A DNA stretch of 64,000 nt, from assembly GCA_008711295.1 (NCBI GenBank), contig VUYV01000045.1:3672430-3736429 (forward strand), written 5' to 3'. Under the pieces are notes generated by a model. The model made no database searches. It worked only from the letters and a program-made list of their open reading frames with translations, and was not told where the DNA came from. Shown here one piece after another: positions 41,601-56,600 of this stretch (positions are counted from its first letter, which is position 1; every line of letters starts with the position of its first letter). The stretch comes from Anarhynchus alexandrinus (Eukaryota; Chordata; Aves; Charadriiformes; Charadriidae). The position numbers and the translations under genes are program-made.

Positions 41601-44600
41601 TTCAGAATTTCCTTACTGTGTATAGAGATTTAATACTTTTGACGTGAAAAATATTTGCACATTTGATATCAGTTTAAAGTATTACAGAGATCTTGAATTG
41701 TCTGAGATGTCAGCAGTTTATAAAGCGAGAACACTGGGGCTGTAACGGAAACCTAACCTAATAAACTTTTGGAAAAATCAAGGAATCAAAAACCACAGCA
41801 GGAAAACCTAACTGCATAACCCCAAACCTCTTAATGTAATCTGTCCGGCGTTGTAATATCAACAGAACAGTTTTGGGTTTTTTAAAATAGTGTTTTTGAA
41901 GATGGGAGTTTTTCTTGCTTTTCTCATGATGTCACTATAGGGTGGAGGGTAAAACTCACTGTTTTGAATTTAACAGCACATTTTGCAAGAGGCTTTTTTT
42001 GCCCCTGACAACCCTGAAGCTTCAGTCATCTCCAGAAGGATGGGTGACAGCCTGAAATAATTCTTCCAGGAATTCTCTGAACTAGAACATCAATAATTAG
42101 ATTCTATGGAAGAAACTTAGAGTCATGAAGGATGAAGAAAAATTGTCATTGATTTAAAAGTTTTTGCTTATACAAGAGGAAGTATAGATACAAATGCTAT
42201 TCCTACTTTTAACACACATTACGGTTTTTAATGCTTTATAGATGAAGTGAACTGCACAAGGCAGTTCTGAACTGCTGTCAAGGCAGTCACTGAACTGAAC
42301 TAAGGCTAGAGCACTGAAAATGTAGTTATTTATTATAGCAGGTAATCTCAGTAAAATGGTGTCAACAGGAGTGCTCTGCTATTGAAATTCAGCATAAAGA
42401 TATGTTTTTGCAAAGGTGCAAGAACCAAAGGGTGCACAGATATTTATTTTTTTTTGTAAGCACTTTGATTCTGCAATTACTTTTATTAAGGGATGTTACA
42501 ACACCTGTTACAGTGGATCCTAAATGACCATGGTCTTTTGAAAATACTGAAATTCAAAGCTGATACAGTGCATGTTTTTGCAAATAGGGCTGCAGTTCTT
42601 CCTCCAGACTTTCACCCACAGATCTGGGAAGTAAGCTTTTACTAGAGACAAACTTATATAGAGTTAAGGGGTGTGTACGCTCTGCAGAGCAGCTCCATGC
42701 CTCCTCTGCGGCTTCAGTTGCAGATATGCGTGTGGTTCTCCGATGCGGCTGAGTGAAATCAGGGTATAGCCTTGCAGGGGGAGGGATGCAAAACCAGGAA
42801 ATGGCAATTATTTACCTGCGTATCTTTTTTTTGTACGGAATGCAGTTTCTGTGCTCTACATACATTCACTATTTACAATTAGTTTTAGATTTGTATTTAG
42901 GTGGATAAATGTGCCACTGAGTGGGATATGGAAATCAAACACCAATGCTTCTGTAAACTTATTGTGAATGTATTCTAAGCACTATATGCTATGCAAAACA
43001 ATGAGCCCTACAGCATGACTCTTTTTTACTCTTACGCCAGAATATTTACATAGCTTGTCTCCCTATTTTATCTGTATTCCTGAAACTTCTTGTTTAAATT
43101 TTAAAAAAATGAAATAATCCAATTACAAATTTTTATGAAGTTTTCTGTGGTTTAGTGGTGAATTTCTTCCATTTGTGGATCCCTACAAAACTTACAGTGG
43201 AAGTAATCCACGTAGCAAGCCTTGCTTTCTTTGGTTACGCTGGCAATGGGCACTTGCAAACTATGGTTTCTCAGGCTGAAATTCACTGCTATAGGTTATA
43301 GGAACAAATGTGTGTTAAAAGTTCCTTTGCTGTTGTTGAAATGCAAATCGGGTACCCAGAAGAGGGAAGATGTATTGGTATAAATGTAGAATACAAAACT
43401 TGTTTTCTATGCTAGGAAACCGGTAGTGGTTGTGAGGTATGAATTCTGCTTGGTGGTTTATGTCTGTAGTGACTACAAGTTTCCATGTTCATATATGTAA
43501 TATATGACAGGAACCACATAAAGATAATGGTCAAGCTTGAGAGGAATTACTTAGGGACTTCCCTTTTATCTTTGTGTTCTTGACTGCCTGCAATTTGCAG
43601 GGTTGGTCTGTAGAAACCTGGTGGTTTTGTGAGTCCATTCTTCTTTGGTTGTGAATGAATATATTCATATGTACACATGCAAGTATGAAAACATAACCCC
43701 TCACTAGAAGCAGAATGTTCTTAATATAATATAGAAAGCCATTGAACTGATCTTTCCAACATGCCACTTCGCTGATTTGTTTGTTGTGTTTTCAACCGGA
43801 AATATCACTTCCTAGAAAATTGGTAAATACCTTGCTTAATGTTTTGAATATTCAGACTCTCGTAACTGTAACCCTGACCACAGACTTCTTCCCAACTCTG
43901 TATTACTTAACCTATATGGTATTTCAGATTAAAGTCTGACTTGCATAATGCCTGTGTAGCTCAGATTTAATGTGAACAGGAAGATTTTAGTGAGGAAAGA
44001 TAATGAAAATAAATGAAAATACAACAAAGCAACAGAGTGCTTTTGGTCTGTCTAAGGATGGCAGAAAACAGAATTTGGAGGCAAGTTAATTATCTCACTT
44101 TATAGAATACCAGACATCGCACATATTTCTAGGTAAAATGCGGACAGTAGTGTGTGTATATCTTTTCTCACATGTTTTGGGGGGATTTTTGTGTATGAAA
44201 TTTCTGTTTGTTTATAGATTTGCTGTTTCTGGGGAAAATTCACACCTCTTTCCCCAAAATGCTAAATGACACAAATAAAGGAAACAAGTTACTGAAGTTA
44301 CACATCAAACCTATGTACGTATAGTGGTACCTACAGCTAAGCAGGTGTCTATTTCTAGAATCAGGCTTAAGAATCAGAGGGGAGAGCCAGAACCTGTAAT
44401 CTGGCCCCAGACTCTTTTCTTCAAGAACTCTTTCTTCAGTATCTTTAGGTTGTAGGTATCACTGGGTCCGTCCTTAATATTGGACTTGGAACTATGGTAC
44501 CTTTCTGCCCTCTTACTCCAGTCACTGAACTTTCTGGGCACCATACGTTTGAGAGCTGCGCTGGTTCCTGCTGAAGTCTGAGGGATCAGCCCTAAGGAAG

Positions 44601-47600
44601 GGTTGAATAAGAGAAACTGCATACGTCTGGCTGGTTCCTGCTAGCTGTTGAATTGAATTTGCAGCTTTTACAAGCAGGAAATCACACTTGGATAGGCCTT
44701 GTGGTATACGTAGCTGTATGTCTTTTTGTGGTGTTTTTCTTTGGCTCTGAAATATTTTATGTGTGGAAAAACATAACTTTTAGTTGAGTTTGTTGTAGCT
44801 TAGTTTCGTTGAATTATTGAGTGCCTCTTGTTTTGCAAGGGTTAAAATTTTGAGCTAACATGCCAACCTTATATATAATTTACATCAGGAGCTTTTACAT
44901 AATTGATATTAAGAAAAGTGCTTGAGGAATGCAGACAGTGTGCAGATCTGTAAAGCTGTTATGAACGCAGCCCAGTTGGGGTAATTATTGCAGAAGGGTG
45001 GATACTCAATTATATGCTTAGTGGAAGGAAAGATTACTAAAAAAATATTAATGGGAAGCTTTAGTGGAATTTGGTAATTACTATGCGTACTGTTTAGTTA
45101 CCTATAGTTGTTATTAAGTAGTAAACATGCACTGTGTAGTTGTAAACTCTGCTTATTCTCTAAGTAGAAATCTTTTTCGTGAGTTTCATCAACTTCTGTA
45201 GCAGTATTGTGCATTAACTATATACGTGTGTGTATGTATGTATCTCAAGCTGTCTGGCTTGAAAAAGGAAGGATTTTACATGTGAACAGAGTATAGCTAA
45301 AGATCTAGTCCTTGTCCTAGGTTTTCAACCAGACCGCTCTCACTGCCTCTGCATTTCAGACTTTTTATGAAAGCTGTTGCAGAATAAAACCCCAGACTGT
45401 GGAACATTTAACAGAGAAACACGGAAATAATTTTCATGTGACAGATTAAAAAAGTGCTATGTCTTTGGACACATCTAGCTGTCAAATGTTGTTGCTAAAC
45501 CAGTATTTTCAATATTGTTGAAACTTGTCAGACACGGTTTATATTTTCCCTGTTTGTCAACAATCCTCTAGAGTTTCCTAGTAACTTTTCCCTTTAACTC
45601 GCTTCTTCATCCAGCAAAGGCAGAAGCACATCAGTTAGTTTTGTTCTCTGTCTAGTAACTTTCTTTCTGATTCTGGCTCTAGTGTCCTAGCACTGCTTGT
45701 GAATACTCTAGGAGATGTTTCAGACCAGGTTTTGATGACAGTTGATTTCTCTTTAATAGAAAGATATGAAATTGGCTCAAGCCCTCTGCAATAATGTCCT
45801 TTTAAAGTCACACTTTAGTGATCCTTTCTGTATATTGCCTTTTATAATGGTTGTTGGGGATTCCTCCTCCTTATCCCTCACCCCCTCTTAAAAAAAAAAA
45901 AAAGAAAAAAATTGGCTGGGGTGTGTCAAAATCCAGCTAGGACTTCCCAGTGCTGGAGGGATGACGCCTGTATGCTTGCTTGCACACTGGCAAGGCATGG
46001 AGCGAGACAGCACTGTGGTGGCTGGAGGCTGTGAGGGATAAAGGAGCCATCCTCCCTCGTCACGAGGGCCCTTATGGAGGGGGTGCAACGTGTGGGAGCT
46101 GCTGCCTGACCCCTGTGGCCCGAGGCCCCTGCCCCATCCCATGCAAAATGACAGTGGTCATAGTGCATCTCAGGAGTTTGTGCGACACCGAGGAGTATAA
46201 TGGGACAGGAGTCTTCAAATTCCATCAGTATCTGGATTTCCATCAGTATATGGATTTATTTTTTTTGCCACACAGATTTGGTCTGTGTGCATTAAAATAT
46301 TCTGGCCTCTCCATTTGCATGACCCACAGGTGTAGCTGTGTCCCTTTGGCATGTTCCTTCCCTCTCAGACCATCCACAGGTGAGGTCCTAGAGCATGATA
46401 TATATTTAGAGAACCCGTGGAAGTGTCAAGGAAATACCACTTTGTTGCTTTTTTGGTTTCTGCGTTTAATTTGCTTCAGGGAGCAAAATGAACCCTAGGA
46501 TAAATAACAGAATCTGCTATGTGGTAGAAGCTATTGGCAAGCTGTTAGCCAGCCAAAAAGAATGGCCACACAGACCGGAGTCCTCCTGGAACTTTGTGTT
46601 CGGAGCCTGCTCCTCCCTTCCAGGCAGCTCTGCTGGTACTGATTCAATACCTGACTGATGGTACCGTGCAGGCAAATGTTCTCTCAAATGGCATGCCCAG
46701 AATGACGGGGTATTTCTGTAGCCCTACTGGCAAAACACAGCTATTTGTCTTTGTGTTTGGAAAAGGCCCATTCCAGGAGCTGATGTGGGTGTGATGCCGC
46801 TGGCTTGACTTGGGAAACTTCGGTGGCTTCTGCACATGCCAGTGTCAGGTGCTTCTTGCTGTTAGCGGCACGAGTTATGTGTTGCTTATTTCCATGTTGA
46901 AATAAATTCCATTCTTTTGGATCATGCTCTTAGCAGACCCTTTAACAGCCAGCTTTCCAACCTGTAACTGCTTTGAAGAGTATAGCCATGCTTTCAAGGT
47001 GTCTTTCAAATGCTTTCAGGTTGTCCCTAGCCTGCAAGCTTGTGAGCTCGTGCATCAGTCTGAGATCCGAATCTCTTGCTGTTTCTGTCATTTTCTGTTT
47101 CTTCCTAAAGGTGGAATATTTGGAGCAAGAATTTTGTTTATGGTTTTTCCTTTTTATTTTAAAGGGAACAAGGATAAGCTTTTAAGGCAGAGAACAGATG
47201 TAAGAAAAAAGTCAGTATGTTGTTTCTGCTCTTTTCTACTTATTGAAGATGCCATGCAGAGTGAACCATCACTTTTTTAACCTCTTTTTAATACATAAGG
47301 AAGGCTTCACAGGGAGTCTTTTTAAAAAAGATGAAACATTGTTATAACCTAAACTATTTTTGCTGAAGAGCTTCAAGAGTTGCAGCTCTTAAGAGGCGCT
47401 GTTAATGAATGTTTAAATTCTTACTGTCCAGAGGTTTAGGTTACCCAATAAAAATCCCATTATCCTCTTCCTGTTGCTTATGTTTTGTTTCTCTGGTGTG
47501 TGTGTGGTATCAACATTTTACTAGTTTCTCCTGGTTAACTCAGTGTTACTAAGAAAGTAGAATAGATAAGTTGTGAAAGTCAGATAGCAAAAATAAAATT

Positions 47601-50600
47601 AAGAAAAAAATAACAAGTCTTCCTTATTTGTCATGGGTGCAAAAATTGAGACAAAAGTGTTTTGAGTTCCTTTGGGGGTTGCTTCTGATAAGGAATTTTG
47701 TGAGTAAAATTGTCCTTCCTTTCACTTCAAAATGTCGGTCATATACAGGATATTTATTTGTTTTCCATGCTTCTCACTGAGCTACTTGCCTCTTGAGGTT
47801 TATAAAGAGAAGTCTGTTTCTTTCTTTTCTGTTCTATCATCCATTGCAGGCAGTTCAGTTTGTCCTTTATATGCTCAGAGGTTTGAGATTTTTTTTTTAA
47901 TTGCTGTAGTTTATTAGAACATAAGATTGTAAAGTATTAGCTAACCTCTAAAAGTACCATGTTGCTGTTTATCAGTGGTAAGAGAAGTAAATGGACATTT
48001 GGGGATCACAGCCGGTTTTCCTTATTCTTGAGGCTAATCTCCTCATTGGGAAATGCAAAACACAGATTTACTCATTCAGGAAGTACTTTGGTTTTACTTT
48101 AAAGTAGCCAGTGACGAGTTTGGGCCATGTTCTGGCTTAATACCTAAATGTTCAGTTTGCGCCCACTGAAGTCAGTTGTTGCAGAAATACAACATCAGCA
48201 CCTGACCCTTTATTTGTTTATTTTTAATCAGCTAATTCTTACTTTACCAAAATATAAGTTTAATTCCTCCTGAAATCAACATCTGACATTGTGTCTATAT
48301 CAAATCACCTTATCTTGCATAAAAAAATTCCAATTCTCTATGAAATTAAACTGTGAGAATCTAGAAGCAGAAACCATCTATTTTTGCACATCAAGAAAAG
48401 AAATATTTTAGCTTACAGCCAAACAAATTATTATTTTTGTTCTTATTTTAGAATGGTGTAAAGTTTACATTTGCTTGTATATTCCTTTACTTATTCTGAG
48501 ACTTATGTGGCATCTGTACCATAGAATAAGAACATTACTAACGATCACCTTTGGAAAGGTAGTGAGTGCCCTTCTTTCTTGTAGGGTGGTGTGTGGAGAG
48601 GCCATGCATTTCTGTCCCATCACTTTGTAATCACTGTGTTCTTACAGCAATTTAACCCTACCTTTGTACGGTAGTGTTGTTTACTGAGTGAAATCAACTG
48701 GGAAGCATTGGTGTAGGCAATAGCAATCTGAAACTTTTATAAAGACTGGAAAACTAAGGTTTGCTACCTTTCCTTTTGTTTCTCAGCTTCAGAAGAAAAG
48801 GATGCAATTAAAGGACAATATGAAAAACTCATGGATGCTTATGGCTGCTTAGGAGAGCTTCAGCTTAAATGTGGTAAGTGACCATCTGTATGACTGAGAT
48901 TATAAAATGCCAAGACAATGCTAAAAGACAACAAGTGGCTGAAGTTGTTCAATTCCTTAACTTCTGAAAGCTAATTGCACCTAGTTATGTACAGTCTGGA
49001 AAAGATCTATTTCTTTTTCTATGCTGTGCCGAAAGCATATCACGAAATGATAGTCTAAGAATTTTGGATTTTTTTTCTCACTTTTGTTTTGTCTAACATT
49101 CTTAGCTGCCTGAAGATAATAGCCATTTTTTTCCTCTACCACATTTGTCCAAGGCAAGGTATGATTTCTTACTTTTTTTTGAAAGATCATGTTTAAACAC
49201 TGATTAATCATGGTCATCTGAGACTGCAGTACTACAGATTGCCAGTTGTTGCTATAATGCCCAATTGCCTTTAATTGGGTACTTTACATGGATAAGGATT
49301 TGCAGACGGAGGCCTTTAACTTCAACTAGTATAGTAAGGAATATTTATTGTCGTTGCTGTAAATTTCCGTACAGTTGGGGAATCTTGATTTAGCAAAGGA
49401 CTTGCTATTACACTGCCTACAGGAATGTTAATGGAAATAGCATGTTTTAGGAAGAGAACTGCAGTCATTGATTTGAAGGTAATAGTACCTTACACAGCAG
49501 ACTTCAAATTCACTGTTGGAAAAGATGCATTAAAACAAGAAGCACTATATATGCCTTGTTCCCATGGTCTTCTTACAGTAAGCTTTAATTTTGACTTGGA
49601 GGAATGACAAGACTGTTTTCCATAGCTTGGTCAAGGAATCTGCCAAAGGCAGTGGTGGTGTGAGCACGGGTGTATTTAGACCAGTAGATATAAGTGTATC
49701 TTTTCATAGTCCGCTTACCATTTTATGGCTTGAGTAATATGACTTGAGATTGATCTGAAAAGGCGACTGCAATCTGAAAGATTTCTGTGTCATAATTTAA
49801 AACAGTAGGCCCATCTAGTCTTTTAAAATGAATGTGGGGTTTCTGTTTGTTTTGTTTCTTGTGGAGTTAGTTAGGCATTTCTATGGAGATTAATATCAAT
49901 TTGTTAATGTAATTAAAAAAGGAGGGCTTGTGATTAGTTTTTGTTGGCACTTGGACCTGTTTTTCTTCATAGGAGTCTAATGAATCGTGTTGTAATACTA
50001 AAGGAATGTAGTTATTGAATTCAAGCTCATCAAGCTACAGATAAAGGTATTTTGTTGTATGTGATGGGAACTAAATATATCCGGTTTTAGTCTTCATATT
50101 AAAAGGTGAATGATTTCAAATGGGCTGAGAACATTTCTTATTTTTTCTCTTTTATCCTTTTATTTCTGCATTTCCCATGTCCTTATTTCTTTTTGAACAA
50201 CACGTGCTTAACTTCAGTGTCCTTGAAGTGTGAGGTTTTTCCTGTCTGAGCTTTGTCGCTGCACTTCTGTCTTGTTCTAGCATTAAATTACAAGTCCTGG
50301 TACAGGACTTCATTTAGAAGGGATTCTTAAAAATTTTATTGTTAATTGGATAAAAAATTTAACTACTGGAGGCAAACTTCTAATTGTGATTGAGTGAAAA
50401 GTCAGGAGGGTCATGCTGTAATGGTAAGCAAAGGTAAGCAAACATTTTCTGCTGCTGAACATGTTTAAAAAAGCAAATATGATTGCATGTCTGCTATGTC
50501 ACCATTCAAGAGGTAGCCCACGTTTTTCTCACAGTCTCAGTTAGCTCTTCCATCTTATTTATAAATTCCTTCCCTTTAGCTGTTCCTTACATAAAAGATT

Positions 50601-53600
50601 GACTCTAGAAAGGAATGCAGTGTAGCTTTTCTTTTTCTTTTTTTTTTTATAAAATGTATTCTAGCAGCTGCAAATAAGGGCATAATTGGGCAGCTCTTCA
50701 CTGAACATCAGTGATCACATAGACTTTGTTCAGGAGTATCACTATTTTTTTCTTACTACTGGAAACCTGCAGACCATAAGTACTAAATTAGCTGAAAGTA
50801 TTTGTGAAAGTACATTCCACTGGGATATTAAAGAGTACATTTGTAGAGCAGAAGGGGAGACTTTTTTTCAAGACATGAAAGATGTCTCTGAGCACTTTAA
50901 TTAATCTGTAAATATTGCTACTTAGGAATCCAAATAAATCACTTTGTATGCCTGCCAAAGTAGATCGTGCTTTTCACAAGAAAGTAGATGAAATATGTGA
51001 AACTGACTCACAAAGTTAATGTTTCCCACCAGTAATAACACTCACTTCTATGTGCTTATGTCTGTTAACATGACTCACTAAGTTCTTCTGCTTTCTTCCG
51101 TGAGATGGATGGCAGCAGAATGAATTGTACAGTGTTTCTGAGCTGTATCTCAGCCAAGATTTTGCTGCCAAAGAAGATCTAGCAGTGGCAAATACATCTT
51201 AAGCAAAGCGTTAAAAGAGCTGGCTTTGCAGTCCTTGCTTTAGACGCTGTGATGTCAGGAAGGGGCACCTATATAAGGTAGTATTTTGACACCATCACCA
51301 CATAGGTTGTTTAGTTTAATACAGCTGCTGTATTTGGGGATGCAGTCCAAGTTCATTTGTGTATATACCCTTGCTCTTCCACATACATGATGTGTAGTTG
51401 AAAGGAAGATGTTTCAAAGGCAGAAAGGACAAATAAGTACCTGTTTTCTATTCCTTTAGAACATTTCCTAATACGTAATTGTATTTAGAAGAGGGAGAAA
51501 GAGTGTCTTTGACACTAAAACTGTAGTTTGGAAAATCTTGGTTATTTTCATAAATCTGCTATAGATTTCCTTGGAGATTTTCAGCTAGTTGCTTAGAATC
51601 AGCTCATCTGCTGTGTTCTGTTGCTAATTTTGAAGGCAGATGAGAAGCAAAGATACCTTGCAAATTGTTTTTCAGTGGACTGTAAAGTGGAGGTACGTGT
51701 GGAGTGGAGATGGAACAGGCTGAGGGAACATAAGGCAATGGCATGACTGTGTTGGAATGGAGAAAGAGCAAAAACTGGAGCGAATTATTTTTTTAAAGGA
51801 AAAGACAATCTTGAGTGAAATAATTACAGTTAAGAAGGACAAAATAAGAATTTAATATTGCCTCCTTTTCACTGCAGCTCATAATAGGCAACTCTAAAGT
51901 CATCCCATAAACTGCAGGGGAAACAATTGCCTTGAGTCATGTAGACAGGTTAAATACAGAATCTGCAGCTTATTATTGTAGGGTGTGACGTACCAGAACT
52001 GTGTTTCCTGTTCAACTTGGATTAAAGCAGTTGGTTTCACAAGACCTTTTGAAAAAATGGATGCAAGTTATTTTTGTCTTGTTTCTATGCCAAATATTCT
52101 CCATCCTCTGCCTCCCTTGTGCAACCTAATAAAAGGGCATTCAGTACATATCACTGTGAGCAAAACATTTCTTATGTTTCTTCGAAAGTGTTCTTTACAG
52201 ATGGTTGTGGTGATTTATAGCTGTAACGGAGCAAAATAATGATCTTGGTCATGATGCGTGAACATTTATACCCATCTCTGAGATCAAAATTTGGTGCATA
52301 AGTTTTGAAAGGTTTTTTTGTTCTTTAGTGCTGTAGGTGGGTTTTGCTTTTTCATAGATGTGTTGCTGTAGAAAGCATGACCAGTAAGGAACGCTTCGCT
52401 TCTTGCTCTAAAATTATTTCAGAGATTTCTTTAAAACATTCCGGATTGCATCTTAAGGAAATGAGGGACATTTTCACAGGTATTCATCAGTTGCAGTTCT
52501 TATGTTCCTAAATCACTTTCATCTATGTGTAAAGTTTAGAAAGGCTAATATGAAGCAGGATTGTACATTAAACTACTTGTGAAAGTTGTTTTTTTTTTTT
52601 TAAAAAAAAGGAAGTTGTTTTCCAAGGTGGGGGCCTGGTAAATGGTCTGCAGCTGATGTGGTTGTTGGTACAAAGTGCAGCATAAGAGCCAGACCTGGAG
52701 CTTTGATCACTTCACAGGAAAAAGTTTTCTATTTTTTTGGGGTTGCTTTTTATTGGCCTTAGTGCTGGCCCCATTCATCATGCACTTTGCAGCTGTCAGC
52801 TGAATGTACCATGCTTTCTGCTACTGTACTGCACATGAAATCAAGGGAAAATTACCATAAATTTTCCACCCAGTGTACTTCCATTAATTACTTTTTTTTT
52901 TTATATAATAAGAACTGTTGGGCTCCTTTTTTGAGAAAAAAGACTGGAGTTTGGCCTGTCTCCTACTCCCGATATGCAGGGAGCCTCCATAGACTGGCTG
53001 CAGTGGTAGTACTGGCAGAGCCACTGACTTTAGGAAACTGATTTAGTGTTAATTCTCCCTTTGATCTTGAGGATGCACTGCCAGCATTTTAAAACTCAGC
53101 TTCCTGACTTATGTGAGCTTACATAAGGGGTGACTGCTCATTTCGTGGATTTAGTATTTTTTTCTTTCCATGTTGCTGTTGATGTTCTGGACAGAACAAA
53201 CATAAATACCTTGAATACTGTTTAGCTCCTTTCAGAGGCTGTAACCCCATAATGTGCTTCCTAATGTTGCCGCCAGGTGAATTTGACTGGACCACGTGAT
53301 GCATTTTTGTTGTGATTGGTGTTAGTCACTTCAAGTGCTGCTTGCATAAAAACAGTTTGCAGTTCACTGGAAACTTAAAAGAAGCAGTATTTTTAATATA
53401 ATTACAGGATTGGAAATGGTAGTGAGCTGCAGTTTTGAAAAGTCAAGGCTGCAGGGATTAAAGGAATAGTCTCAACTGTTTTAAGGGGAAATACCTTCTA
53501 GCTTTAAGGAATGTCTGTGTGTTTCAGTTTGATCTATTTCATTAAAGTTGTGATATTTTCACAGTTTCCTCAGGAAAACCAATGTAATTAAAAAAAAATC

Positions 53601-56600
53601 CTCTTTCTTGTGCCATGACCTCACAAATCCACCTAGCATAGGAAATTAAGTGTTGTGGCAGGGGGTTTTGTTTGTTTTTTGTTTGTTTGGTTGGTTTTTT
53701 TTCTTTTTTTTGGGGGGTGTGTGGTGGGTTTAGTAAACCAGAAATGCAACTTCTTGNTTTTTGTTTGTTTTTTGTTTGGTTGGTTGTTTTTTTTTCTTTT
53801 TTTTGGGGTGTGTGTGGTGGGTTTAGTAAACCAGAAATGCAACTTCTTGCATTCTGTTGTGAGATTTATTGGATAATAAAAAATGAATTGTTAAGGAATG
53901 AAAAGAATTTTTCAGTAAATTCTCGTCAGCTAAAAATGTTGTTTTACTTGCAATGAATGAACAATTACCAAATAACTTAGCATCTGCAATGTTTAGAAAT
54001 GGAGAAAGTTGATTTTAATTTTTCTTTTTATAAAAATTACTTGCTTCAGTAGCAGCATCTGTCCCGATTGAAGCAATTGAAGCAATTTCTACCCTTAAAT
54101 GTAAAAGCATTTAGGTAGGGTTGTGGTTGATACTTCTGTTTTCATGTTACATGACTATTTTCAACAGGAAAGATTATGGCTTATTAACATTTACATACCA
54201 GAAAAGAAACCACATTGACTCTTTAAAGTTTAAATTTAGAAGTAAATGGACTGATTTTTAGCTTTAGTATATCTATAATAATAATAATCAGAGTTTCAAT
54301 GACTGGCAAAAAAGCAGAAGCATTTTTCCTGTGGCTGATAATGTTAGGTTTCTGCCATTTTAGGTACTATTTGGATATGTAATGCTTTTGTTTTATTCCT
54401 TGCAATAGCATTTTCAGTCTGACAAAATCCCTAAGTGAAAGCATGAGTGGAGGTAGTGCAGTTATCATTTCTATCACAAACTTGTCAAATGTAGTTATCA
54501 ATATATTTAAAAACATTGGCAGCCTGGGTTGAGGGGAAAGACATTTGGGGCAAGACAGCATGAGAAAAATGTCTAGGAGGACAAAGAGGCAAAGCAGGCT
54601 AGCTTTATTGTACCTTAAGTACGTTTGTCTCTTTTCCTCCTTTCTGTCTTTCTCCAGTTTTCTGGGCTGTAAGTGTGAGGCATAACACTGTAAACTCCCT
54701 TGCCAGCCTGCCTCTGTTCAAAGGCATCATGAAAAGTGCATGAAGGATGAAGGCTGCTCCATAATTTGGAGTATTGTAAGGAAAGTTATTCTGTGCGTAT
54801 AGGATCATAGAATGATTTGGGTTGAAATGGACCTTTAGAGATCATAGAATGGTTTAGGTTGGAAGGGACCTTCAAGATCATCTAGTTCCAACCCGTCTGC
54901 CGTGGGCAGGGACACCTCCCACTAGACCAGGTTGCTCAAAGCCCTATCCAACCTGGCCTTGAAGACTTCCAGGGATGGGACCTCCACAACTTCCCTGGGC
55001 AATGTGTTCCAGTGCCTCACCACCCTCATAGTGAAAAATTTCTTCCTGATAACTATTCTAAATCTACCCTCTTCCAGTTTGAAGCCATTACCCCTTGTCC
55101 TATCACTACATGACCTTGTAAAAGCCCTTCTCCAGCTTTCTTGTAGGCGCCCTTCAGATACTGGAAAGCTGCTATAAGGTCTCCGCAGAGCCTTCTCTTC
55201 TCCAGGCTGAACAACCCCAACTCTCTCGTGGGGTTACTGCACAGTGGCAGGAAAGAGTATTACAGTTTCAGAAAGCCATCAATCTCCTGATGCTTCAGGG
55301 ACAATGCTGTAGCTTCTTAGCTGTGATTTACTGTTTTTGAGCTCATTAGCTATTGATTTGGGGTAGTAGAGATGCTGGACTTCTACATGTGTAAAGGTGT
55401 TTTCCATTTTGATGAGTGGTTGAGTGGAAGAGGTAGTAAAAAGAACTGAGAGTCTCTGCTAAGGGACAGCAAGTTTCTAGATAAGGCAAAACTACGTAGT
55501 TTTGATGGGCTTTTCTGTCATGCTTTATTCCTTCTCATTGCCACCTTAAACTAAAGAATTGCTTTGTTTAGATCCAGTTATTTTCCACCAGTTACAAGCT
55601 CCTTAAAGGACAGAAGCACAGATAACAAGCTCACTATTATTGAATTGTTGTTCTTTTTGGCGATTTTAATGTTAACTTGCCCATTCGATCTCTCCTGAAC
55701 CCTTTAGGAAAGTTTAAGGTCACTGAGGCCAATGAAAGTGCTTGTATTCTTTGTCTCAGAGTCCTAGCCAGACAGCTGAGTCTGTGACTACTGCTTTTCT
55801 CTGCTTTAAGTTGACTGGTAGTAAGGCATATTAATATTGTTTCTGTACATTGATTCCAGATTCTCGTGAGTGAAGTTTACTTTAAGCTGATCAGTTTTGC
55901 ATGGTTTCAGCAAAGTCACAGAAGCTATTAGCTGTCCTGAGAGACAGCTAACTCCTCCTAACCCCTTCTGGAGGCTGCAAGACAGTATTTAGTCAGGTCT
56001 GAACTACCATGGTGATAACCAACGCATCTCCTATGCTTAATCCTATATACTTATGCACCGTCATGTGCGACGGAGGAATAAACTATCAGGTTTTATGTAT
56101 TTCTAACCCTCCATTACGGTGTCGTCTAGAAAAGTACAGAGGACGTACTTCTTAAAAACACTCAGGAAGGAGAACACAGCAAACCCTTGTTACAGAAAGA
56201 AATGTGATGAACAGAGCTTTTTAGTAAATACCACCTACACTGGCCTTTATGCAAAACTGGAGTCAGCAGAACAGAATGAATAAGATCTAATCTCCCATCT
56301 TGTCCTGCCATTCCAGTCCCACGTGCCTACGCAAATATTCTGGCCCTGCTGAAAACCACCCCTAACTGAAGTTTCTGTGGCAAGCCTGTGATCTAGAAGC
56401 AAGGACTCCCCTGCTGGTGTTTCAGAAAAAAAATAATTGTTGCATGAGAGTTGGTCTGCATTTTCAGACAGTGGGCCACTGTGCAGGGTTGAAGAGTGGT
56501 CCTACAAAGCATTCCTTTTGCTGTCTGAAACCATGCTGTCCTTGACTGTCACTGTGCCCTTAGCTAATTAGCTTGCTCTTGGCAGGTCAGCTGTTGTTTC

